From JBLFWJ01 sp047611425 (GTDB lineage Bacteria > Bacteroidota > Bacteroidia > UBA10329), in the NCBI GenBank assembly GCA_047611425.1, contig JBLFWJ010000035.1, positions 1-21,888 on the forward strand: a stretch of DNA of 21,888 nucleotides. The letters run 5' to 3'. Every line of letters starts with the position of its first letter. The stretch's first letter is position 1. This document shows positions 14,842-21,144 of the stretch, piece by piece. The notes under the pieces were generated by a model. The model searched no databases. It was given only the letters and a program-made list of their open reading frames with translations, and was not told the origin of the DNA. The position numbers and the translations under genes were made by a program.

Positions 14842-15273
14842 ATGAGTCGTCAATTTCTTATCATCAACGGTCCAAACCTAAACCTACTTGGAAAGCGAGA
14901 GCCAGAGGTTTACGGGAATCAAGATCTTGATTCAGCCATGGCTGAAATCAAAAGCCAGTTCGAAGATTTGGATATCGATCACGTTCAAAGTAACTGGGAG
15001 GGAGGAATTATTGATGCGTTGCAAGATGCTGACGGTAGGTATGCCGGTGTGGTGATAAACGCAGGTGGTTTTACGCATACTTCAGTGGCTATTCGAGATG
15101 CAATTAGCTCAATTAACGTTCCCGTAACCGAAGTCCACATTTCAAACTTGGCGCAACGAGAAGATTTTAGACAAACCTCAATAATAGCAGCTGCCTGTAT
15201 TGGTTCAATTAATGGCTTTGGCATAGATTCTTACCGACTGGGTATAGAAGCTTTGCTTGCAGCTATCAAGTAA
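14842..15273 (+). CDS. aroQ: Type II 3-dehydroquinate dehydratase
   Basis: This 143-residue enzyme catalyses the third step of the shikimate pathway, 3-dehydroquinate to 3-dehydroshikimate, by the type II mechanism. The N-terminal 'INGPNLNLLGKREPEVYG' holds the catalytic Tyr and the Arg of the flexible loop, followed by 'NWEGGIIDAL', 'VVINAGGFTHTSVAIRDA' and 'TEVHISNLAQREDFRQTS' with the conserved His. The frame is open 13 codons further left, but the ATG at 14842 gives the conserved MSRQFLIINGPNLNLL start. A TATACTTTG box (14814-14822) 20 nt upstream resembles, but does not exactly match, TAnnTTTG. It starts divergently from xerD with 37 bp between starts, and its stop overlaps the convergent glycosyltransferase by 8 nt. 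Confidence 0.97.
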   Translation: MSRQFLIINGPNLNLLGKREPEVYGNQDLDSAMAEIKSQFEDLDIDHVQSNWEGGIIDALQDADGRYAGVVINAGGFTHTSVAIRDAISSINVPVTEVHISNLAQREDFRQTSIIAAACIGSINGFGIDSYRLGIEALLAAIK

Positions 15274-16282
15274 GGTCTTTAAACGTTTTTCGCTTTTTCA
15301 CGAAGTAAGACCAGACTACACTAGATTGAGAAATTATCGGTAGTTCTGGATAATTTCCATTCCGTTTTCGGGTCCATTGAAAAATTTTGAAATAGAAATT
15401 AAAGTGTGCTCTAACTATTGCCCAGGTATGTTTTGGTTGACCACCCACAAGGAATTTTAATCCTGCAATGCCGTCCAAAATCAATCGTACTGGGATCAAC
15501 CAAATTAGTTTACTGATTTTAGAATTCTTGGTTATCATCGCTAACCCGTTGGTGAAATTGAGGTAGGTTTTCTTAGGGTTTAGAACTGTGAGCGTACCTC
15601 CGCCAACATGATAGATTTTACTATCCGGCTGCACCCAGATGGAATACCCTGCCCTTTGTAATCTCCAGCATAAATCGATTTCTTCCATGTGAGCGAAGAA
15701 ATCAGAATCTAACCCACCTACCTCAAAGTAGGACGATTTCTTAATTGCTAAGCAGGTTCCAGTAGCCCAGAATATTGGAATAGAATCGTTGTATTGGCCA
15801 TTGTCTACCTCCGTGTGATCGAACATCCGTCCTCGACAATATGGATAGCCCAAACTATCAATCATTCCACCTGATGCACCCGCATATTCGAACTTGTTCT
15901 TTTCAGAATAAGAAAGGATTTTAGGCTGACAAGCAGCTGTTTCGGGCGAATTGGAAAGTCGTTGAATCAGTGGTTCTAACCATCCTTCTGTAACCTCAAC
16001 ATCCGAGTTAAGAAGAACCACATATTCCTCCTCTACGCTCTGTAAAGCTTGATTATAGCCTTCAGCAAACCCAAGGTTCGCACCATTTTCAATCACCTTA
16101 ACAGTAGGAAATTTCAACTGAATCATGGAAACCGATTCATCGGAACTTCCGTTATCGGCAACGTAAACAGTGGCAGATTCTGGAGTGTGTTTAACTACCG
16201 ATGGTAGAAACTTCTTGAGTAAATCAAACCCATTCCAGTTTAATATGACAACGGCAGAATTCAAGTTGGCGAAGGTGTGCAA
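15266..16282 (-). CDS. Family 2 glycosyltransferase
   Basis: This protein of about 332-338 residues is a GT-A fold, inverting family 2 glycosyltransferase. It shows SAVVILNWNGFDLL (9-22), ADNGSSDES (42-50), NLGFAEGYNQAL (69-80), the metal-binding LLNSDVEV (90-97) and a late 'FFAHMEEIDLCWRLQRAGYSIW' block with the E-x-D-L-C-W-R motif of rhamnosyltransferase-like members. A weakly hydrophobic stretch near residues 262-290 may associate with the membrane. It likely adds a sugar to a surface polysaccharide or glycolipid. There is no ATG in frame before residue 53; the start must be TTG, at 16282 or, giving the family's usual MNSAVVILNW start, at 16264. It follows the GWxTD gene by 29 bp and overlaps the aroQ stop by 8 nt. 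Confidence 0.93.
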   Translation of the reverse strand: MHTFANLNSAVVILNWNGFDLLKKFLPSVVKHTPESATVYVADNGSSDESVSMIQLKFPTVKVIENGANLGFAEGYNQALQSVEEEYVVLLNSDVEVTEGWLEPLIQRLSNSPETAACQPKILSYSEKNKFEYAGASGGMIDSLGYPYCRGRMFDHTEVDNGQYNDSIPIFWATGTCLAIKKSSYFEVGGLDSDFFAHMEEIDLCWRLQRAGYSIWVQPDSKIYHVGGGTLTVLNPKKTYLNFTNGLAMITKNSKISKLIWLIPVRLILDGIAGLKFLVGGQPKHTWAIVRAHFNFYFKIFQWTRKRNGNYPELPIISQSSVVWSYFVKKRKTFKDLT

Positions 16283-16311
16283 TACGCACTTAAGCGCAAA
16301 ACCAATCTTTC

Positions 16312-17784
16312 TTAATATGGATTGTCAAAGCGTTCAGATGCTTTTCCTCCATGATAATCGAACGTGTCTTCCTGATCAACGTCTCGGTAAATCTGCGTTC
16401 GCTGGTGCAATTCAAGTTTCCATCTGGGATTATTTAATTCTCCCTCACCTGTGCTGTGCAAAAGGTTGAAATCTTGCAAGCCTTGCTCCATTCGCGCAAA
16501 AACAAACTTGACGTTATTCTGAGAAATCACATTTGTGGTTTCTACGTGGTAATAGTGCCAAATTTCATAAGGGTAGGATGCAGGTTCGTAATAATTTTTT
16601 GAAATACTATTCGGAGCCCCATACTGAAGGTACACCCGACCACGGTTCGTATGACAACCATGATTGCGCTTGTTTCCATACTCCACCTGCACTTGATCCA
16701 ATGCTTTCTTATATTTCATCCATTCCTCCTCTGGATTAGTAGGATTTCTTCTGTTCCAAAAGCCGTACATGAATTTTTGCATTTGCTCCAAGTCGTTGTA
16801 GTTCAATGATTTTTCAATCATAGACTCCTCTCGAGGGTCGGATATTGGATAGTAACACCTTAAGTAAGTTTCCAGTTTTTTAGGATCACCAAATTGAAGC
16901 GTGAAATTTGCAGTTAGATATTCTTCAGAGTTATCATTTGTGTTGAAGATGTCATTACTTCGTTGAAACGGAAATTCTCTACTATCGAGTTTCTTGTTAT
17001 CGCGATCCTTTAAATCAACCACCAAAATGTAATTTCCACTGGTAAGGTCAGCAATTGGAAAGGAGTGTAAAACACTCCCAACTGATAGAGCGTCTCGCTT
17101 AAAATATTTCCGCAGGCTGTTTACTGCCATTCTTGAATAAGAGTCTACAACATATGCGTCAACTACATATTGCTGCTGTTTTGATTGATCGGATTTATTC
17201 GGATAGAATTCCATGTAAAATGTCAAATCACTCATTGTTTGAGGATAGAAGTCTGAAGCATAAGGGAAAAGGTCGTACCCAACCTTGGTGTACATGTTCG
17301 GGCTTTCATTCTTAATCATTCCGCCTACAATTTGAAGATCGGACATGTAGGTATTGCTAGAATTAGAGATTTTAATCTGCTGCTCGATTATAGCTGGAAG
17401 CGCAAATTGATCTGCAGCGTCTTTCAATGATATGGTGAAATCATACATCCCATTTTTTAATGGAATGCGCTGTATATCCACAAAGTCTGGCAAACTTGAG
17501 GTTGAGTCAAGGATTGAAGGACTATAAACCCTGTAGCTGTCCTTGTATACTTCTTTTCCAAGTTTAACAATCGAAATCTCAATTAAAACTTCACCATGAA
17601 AGCCCCCGTCATCTGCTGAAATCGGTTCTAAACTACTGCCATTAAAATTGAGGTACGTTTCTAAATAAGCCCCATTGTCAGGGTCAGCAAACCTCGAAAA
17701 GGAGAGCAAGGCTTTCACGTTTCCAGCAGTTAAGTCCCCAATGGAAAGTGAGGATAGAATGACGATAATTGATAGAAAACGCAT
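16312..17784 (-). CDS. GWxTD-domain-containing protein
   Basis: This 490-residue exported protein has a hydrophobic signal at residues 3-18 and probable cleavage near Thr-Ala-Gly. The N-terminal 300 residues are strand-rich ('AYLETYLNFNGSSLEPIS', 'NGMYDFTISLKD', 'GGMIKNE'), and the C-terminal part (about 350-490) is the GWxTD region: 'FMYGFWNRRNPTNPEEEWMKYKKALDQVQVEYG', then 'RVYLQYGAPN', 'YPYEIWHYY' and 'NVKFVFARM'. Here the signature reads GFWNRRN, a divergent copy of the name-giving motif. The family is restricted to Bacteroidota and relatives and has no established function. The frame extends 15 codons further left, but the ATG at 17784 starts the signal peptide properly. It is followed 29 bp later by a family 2 glycosyltransferase on the same strand, suggesting an envelope role. 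Confidence 0.93.
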   Translation of the reverse strand: MRFLSIIVILSSLSIGDLTAGNVKALLSFSRFADPDNGAYLETYLNFNGSSLEPISADDGGFHGEVLIEISIVKLGKEVYKDSYRVYSPSILDSTSSLPDFVDIQRIPLKNGMYDFTISLKDAADQFALPAIIEQQIKISNSSNTYMSDLQIVGGMIKNESPNMYTKVGYDLFPYASDFYPQTMSDLTFYMEFYPNKSDQSKQQQYVVDAYVVDSYSRMAVNSLRKYFKRDALSVGSVLHSFPIADLTSGNYILVVDLKDRDNKKLDSREFPFQRSNDIFNTNDNSEEYLTANFTLQFGDPKKLETYLRCYYPISDPREESMIEKSLNYNDLEQMQKFMYGFWNRRNPTNPEEEWMKYKKALDQVQVEYGNKRNHGCHTNRGRVYLQYGAPNSISKNYYEPASYPYEIWHYYHVETTNVISQNNVKFVFARMEQGLQDFNLLHSTGEGELNNPRWKLELHQRTQIYRDVDQEDTFDYHGGKASERFDNPY

Positions 17785-17889
17785 GATTTTCAGATTAACA
17801 GGTAAAGGTACCACATACCCAACATTCACGACATCAAACTAATGACACAATCTGCTAAATTTTAACGCTTCTTCGGTAGAAAATTATTT

Positions 17890-17897
17890 TACATTTG
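17890..17897 (+). promoter_or_regulatory. -7 promoter element for tRNA-Ser
   Basis: TACATTTG matches TAnnTTTG exactly and ends 7 nt before the first base of the mature tRNA, the spacing expected if transcription starts at or next to the tRNA 5' end. Confidence 0.7.
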
Positions 17898-17904
17898 CCG
17901 CCTC

Positions 17905-17989
17905 GGAGAGATGGCAGAGTGGTCGATTGCGGTAGTCTTGAAAACTACTGAGGGTTACACCTCCGGGGGTTCGAATCCCTCTCTCTCCG
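17905..17989 (+). tRNA. tRNA-Ser (anticodon TGA)
   Basis: This is an 85-nt class II tRNA. The acceptor stem pairs GGAGAGA (17905-17911) with TCTCTCC (17982-17988), with discriminator G at 17989 and no encoded CCA. The anticodon stem GTAGT (17932-17936) and ACTAC (17944-17948) closes the loop CTTGAAA with anticodon TGA at 17939-17941, reading UCA/UCN serine codons. The long variable arm (GAGG...CCTC) is the serine mark, and the T-loop is TTCGAAT. It has its own promoter element and a strong terminator. Confidence 0.97.
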
Positions 17990-17994
17990 CAACT

Positions 17995-18024
17995 AAAAGC
18001 ATCGGTTAATCCCGATGCTTTTTT
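17995..18024 (+). terminator. Intrinsic terminator after tRNA-Ser
   Basis: An 11-bp perfect stem (17995-18005 with 18012-18022), a 6-nt loop and a run of six T's starting at 18019 form a classical intrinsic terminator 5 nt after the tRNA. It ends only 10 nt before the ATG of the CoA-binding protein gene. Confidence 0.9.
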
Positions 18025-18034
18025 GGTTTTAATC

Positions 18035-18403
18035 ATGAGCTTAGAAAAATCAACATTAGTCTTAGGGGCCAGCTTAAAGCCTGATAGGTATTCTTATCGG
18101 GCGGTTATGAGCCTTCGTAATAAGTCGATTAAGACTTTTGCGTTTGGTCTACGGACTGGCGATATTGGGGATGTGGCCGTCTTTACTTCATTTCCTTTAG
18201 AAGTGGAAATTCATACAGTTACCATGTATGTTGGGGCTGCAAGACAGCCTCAGTATTATGAAGACATTCTTGGATTGATGCCAGAAAGAGTGATTTTTAA
18301 TCCGGGTGCAGAGAATCCCGACTTTTCCAAATTGCTCATAGAAAATGGAATTGAGCCAGTAGAAGCATGCACATTGGTTATGCTCTCAATTGGGAATTAC
18401 TGA
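18035..18403 (+). CDS. CoA-binding protein (CoA_binding_2 / YccU-type)
   Basis: This is a 122-residue Rossmann-fold protein of the small CoA-binding family. It shows 'TLVLGASLKPDRYSYRAV' (7-24) with the nucleotide-binding turn, 'HTVTMYVGAARQPQYYEDIL' (60-79), 'RVIFNPGAENPDF' (85-97) and 'VEACTLVMLSIGNY' (109-122) to the C-terminus. The family binds CoA through this fold; physiological partners are unknown. The frame extends four codons upstream to a TTG inside the tRNA terminator, so the ATG at 18035 is the real start. No promoter fits between terminator and ATG, so expression needs read-through of the terminator or a promoter within the tRNA region. The end overlaps the convergent TraB gene by 7 nt. 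Confidence 0.94.
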   Translation: MSLEKSTLVLGASLKPDRYSYRAVMSLRNKSIKTFAFGLRTGDIGDVAVFTSFPLEVEIHTVTMYVGAARQPQYYEDILGLMPERVIFNPGAENPDFSKLLIENGIEPVEACTLVMLSIGNY

Positions 18404-19260
18404 TTAATTGGCTTTACCGAGTAGCCTTCGGATTTAAGCAATTCTAATACACCGTCTTTACCCGGTAAGTGGAGTGCTCCAACTGCAAAAAAGACTGTTC
18501 CAGTTTCCATTTGACGCTTCATTCTAGGAATCCAATTCTTGTTTCGTACCGTACGTAATTGGAAATCAGCAGTTGTATTGGGGTCTTCCTGAGACATAAT
18601 TAAAAGTGAATCTAGGTCACCAGATTCGTACACGCTTAACATGTCCAAATAATCCTCAAGCAAATTGCTATTCAAATCATCTAACCAGCTTAACTGCGTT
18701 TTCATAGGAATGCTATCGATGAAACCAATTTGGTTGTAGACTGATTCCAACGAGCCTTTTTCCTTTTCGTATTCGGTGGCTTTTTTGTGGACCCACAAAT
18801 CGTAAGCTTCTACTGGTCCAATCAACTCTGTTAGGAGGATTGTCGACATGAACATGGGCTTTAGATTGAAATATTGATTCTGAAGTCGAGATTCTTCAAA
18901 GCCCAACGTATCTATCAAAACTCGCTTAAGCCGGTCCATCTTGTCTTTTGGCAAATAATCTTCCAAATTTGTTTTGTTTTCAAAAACCATGGAAGTGGCT
19001 AAATCAAAACGCTCTTCAAGAAAGAGATCAAGGCCAATTTCGGTCACAACCAAATCCGAAATCTTAATCAGGCTATCAAGTGTATTGCTTGGTTTAAATC
19101 GGTCTTTTGGAATTACATGCATCGTTCCAAAAACATAACCCGTTTGCTTTTTTTGAGGATGATCTATTTTCCAAAGGAGACTATTCTGCGCTTGGGTTTT
19201 ATCGGGTTTCGACCAACCAACCAGTATTAAAAGAAGGAACAAAGTTGACTTCAATTTCAT
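18397..19260 (-). CDS. TraB/GumN-family protein
   Basis: This 287-residue exported protein has a hydrophobic signal (residues 5-16) and probable cleavage after Ala-Gln-Ala around residue 24. Two family landmarks are present: 'YVFGTMHVIP' (42-51) with Gly-Thr-Met-His, and 'FFAVGALHLPGKDGVLELL' near the C-terminus with Gly-Ala-x-His (His264). These two His-bearing motifs are the conserved core of the TraB/GumN (Tiki-like) family, for which metalloprotease activity has been shown in some eukaryotic members; activity here is inference. Its ATG overlaps the TGA of the aminotransferase by 4 nt (ATGA), so translation is coupled. It converges with the CoA-binding protein and overlaps its stop by 7 nt. 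Confidence 0.93.
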   Translation of the reverse strand: MKLKSTLFLLLILVGWSKPDKTQAQNSLLWKIDHPQKKQTGYVFGTMHVIPKDRFKPSNTLDSLIKISDLVVTEIGLDLFLEERFDLATSMVFENKTNLEDYLPKDKMDRLKRVLIDTLGFEESRLQNQYFNLKPMFMSTILLTELIGPVEAYDLWVHKKATEYEKEKGSLESVYNQIGFIDSIPMKTQLSWLDDLNSNLLEDYLDMLSVYESGDLDSLLIMSQEDPNTTADFQLRTVRNKNWIPRMKRQMETGTVFFAVGALHLPGKDGVLELLKSEGYSVKPINQ

Positions 19261-20444
19261 GCCTGATCATTAATAGCCTGGATGATGATATCGCAAGCAT
19301 TTTCCAGCTCATTCATAGTTATTGTCAACGGAGGCGCAATGCGCATGGCTGAATCACAGAAAAGGAACCAATCGGTTACCACGCCTAATTCAATTGCTCG
19401 ATCAATTACACTTTGAAGAAACTTTGCCGACTTGAACTGTGCTGCTAGCAACAATCCAGTTCCCCTGATTTCAAGGATTTCGGCATGTTGAAGTTTTTGC
19501 CTGATCAGGGTTTCTTTAGATGGGACTTCATCCATCAATTTACTTTCTACCAAGAATTTAAGTGCAGCATTTGCAGCAACACAGCATATTGGATTGCCAC
19601 CAAAAGTTGTGATATGGCCTAAAACTGGGTCTTCGGCAAAGCAGCTCATAATTTCTGTTGAAGAAATAAATGCACCAAGTGGCAACCCGCCTCCCAGGGC
19701 TTTTGATGTCAGAAGAACATCAGGAACAACATCGATTAACTGAAAATTGAACAACGGACCGGTACGACCAATTCCAGTTTGAATTTCGTCAAAAACCAAT
19801 AGTGCACCTACTTCTTTACAGCGTTGTGACGCTGCCATTAAATACTCTTTTGTTAAAATGTTGATTCCCGCTTCACCTTGAATTGGCTCCATGAAAACTG
19901 CGGCCGTATTCTCATCAATGAAACTCAGGTCGTCAATTGAATTGGCCTCAATTTGAGAGATACCTGGTAATAATGGCCGGAAGGGAGCCTTAAAATATTC
20001 GTCTCCCATTACGCTGAGCGCACCATGAGAACTACCGTGATAAGCCTTATTTAAGGAGAGGATATTTTGCCGACCTGTAAATCTTTTGGCTAATTTCATG
20101 GCACCTTCCACGGCTTCGCTACCTGAATTAACGAAATACACCGAATCAAGTCCTTTTGGAAGGAGGGAGGTGAGGTATTCCGCAAACTCAACTTGCGTTG
20201 GAAGCATCATCTCTCCATAGACCATTACATGAGCATTCTTCTCAAGCTGATCAACAATGGCATGTTTTACAACTGAGTTGCCGTGGCCGATGTTACTTAC
20301 CGATATCCCAGAAATAAGATCGATGTACTTTTTCCCGTTGGGATCGAATAGATAAACTCCATCTGCTCGTTCTACTTCCAGTCCTAATGGTTCCAAACTA
20401 GTTGGAGACAAGACTCGTTTTGCTCTTTGTGTAAGTGAATTCAT
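19257..20444 (-). CDS. Class III (PLP-dependent) aminotransferase
   Basis: This is a 395-residue cytoplasmic fold type I aminotransferase of the acetylornithine/ornithine/GABA group. It shows 'YLFDPNGKKYIDLISGISVSNIGH' (31-54), 'VNSGSEAVEGAMKLAK' (105-120), 'AYHGSSHGALSVMG' (134-147), 'FMEPIQGEAGI' (184-194), 'LVFDEIQTGIGRTG' (216-229; Asp219 holds the PLP ring nitrogen) and 'SKALGGGLPLGAF' (247-259) with the PLP Lys248. The substrate cannot be fixed from motifs. The frame is open 12 codons further left, but those codons are the terminator hairpin, so the ATG at 20444 is the start. The gene is followed by TraB with a 4-nt ATGA overlap and preceded by the YceI gene with that terminator between. 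Confidence 0.95.
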   Translation of the reverse strand: MNSLTQRAKRVLSPTSLEPLGLEVERADGVYLFDPNGKKYIDLISGISVSNIGHGNSVVKHAIVDQLEKNAHVMVYGEMMLPTQVEFAEYLTSLLPKGLDSVYFVNSGSEAVEGAMKLAKRFTGRQNILSLNKAYHGSSHGALSVMGDEYFKAPFRPLLPGISQIEANSIDDLSFIDENTAAVFMEPIQGEAGINILTKEYLMAASQRCKEVGALLVFDEIQTGIGRTGPLFNFQLIDVVPDVLLTSKALGGGLPLGAFISSTEIMSCFAEDPVLGHITTFGGNPICCVAANAALKFLVESKLMDEVPSKETLIRQKLQHAEILEIRGTGLLLAAQFKSAKFLQSVIDRAIELGVVTDWFLFCDSAMRIAPPLTITMNELENACDIIIQAINDQA

Positions 20445-20449
20445 GGCAT

Positions 20450-20476
20450 AAAAAAAGGGGAAGCAATTGCTTCCCC
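20450..20476 (-). terminator. Intrinsic terminator / leader hairpin between yceI-like and aminotransferase genes
   Basis: On the minus strand an 8-bp perfect stem GGGGAAGC/GCTTCCCC with an AATT loop (20476-20457) is followed by seven T's (20456-20450). It lies 22 bp after the YceI-like stop and 5 nt before the aminotransferase ATG. It has the form of a terminator for the upstream gene and may attenuate the downstream one. Confidence 0.85.
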
Positions 20477-20498
20477 TCAAACTTAAATGAAATCGTGA

Positions 20499-21098
20499 TT
20501 AGTTGACCTTTCCGGTCAAATTCACTTTAAATGAAATGTCATTGTTGATGGCTTTATCTCCCAGATTGTCGAAGAATGAATCTGAACCATACTTAACGTC
20601 AAATTTAGTACGGTCTACAGTTACATCGGCCGAAGCATTGAAAACGCCATCCTTGCTAGAAAGGGTAACCTCTAATTTTACAGGCTGTGTTATGCCTTTA
20701 ATCGTAAGATTTCCAGAAGCATGCATATGATCACCATGAAGCTCACCTTTTGTGATTTTCAGTTCAGCTGTTTGATGCTTTTCAACACTAAAGAAATCTT
20801 CAGACTTAAGGTGACCTTCTAATTTCCCTTTCATTCCACCTGAAAGATCTGTATTGGCGATTGTGGTCATGTCAAGAACAAAAGAACCGCCACTTAATAC
20901 CTCACCTGAAAGAGTGAATTCTCCACTTTTTATCGCTACCGTACCGGTATGTGAACCTCCGGTAATTTTTGATCCTGTCCAAACTACGGTACTCGCATTT
21001 TGATCAACTGTGTAGGTTACGTCCTTTACAGGGTTTGTTCCGAATGCCGTTGACGCCAATAGCAATGCAACGAAGATTGAGGATATTGATTTTTTCAT
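20499..21098 (-). CDS. YceI-family protein (periplasmic lipid-binding fold)
   Basis: This 199-residue exported protein has a signal peptide (MKK, hydrophobic core 8-18, cleavage about Ala-Phe-Gly at 20). The mature part is a YceI-type lipocalin-like beta barrel: 'YTVDQNASTVVWTGSKITGGSHTGTVAIKSGEFTL' (29-63), 'LEGHLKSEDFFSVEKHQTA' (92-110), 'LTIKGITQPVKLEV' (131-144) and 'VTVDRTKFDVKYGSDSFF' (158-175). The fold binds isoprenoid or fatty chains in studied members; the ligand here is unknown. The gene is preceded on the same strand, 46 bp away, by the end of the T9SS-sorted protein, and followed by a strong terminator. I see no clear -7 element in the A/T-rich 46-bp gap. Confidence 0.95.
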   Translation of the reverse strand: MKKSISSIFVALLLASTAFGTNPVKDVTYTVDQNASTVVWTGSKITGGSHTGTVAIKSGEFTLSGEVLSGGSFVLDMTTIANTDLSGGMKGKLEGHLKSEDFFSVEKHQTAELKITKGELHGDHMHASGNLTIKGITQPVKLEVTLSSKDGVFNASADVTVDRTKFDVKYGSDSFFDNLGDKAINNDISFKVNLTGKVN

Positions 21099-21144
21099 TG
21101 TTTAATTATTTAGGTTTTGAAATTGATTTTTGGTGATAATATTA

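Noticed and set aside
20445..20480. Longer aminotransferase start adding 12 residues
   Set aside because: Those codons are the terminator hairpin and T-run, and the extra residues match nothing in the family.
21099..21144. A/T palindrome near 21139-21150 as a terminator for the T9SS-sorted protein gene
   Set aside because: It overlaps the stop codon, consists only of A/T and is not followed by a T-run distinct from the background.
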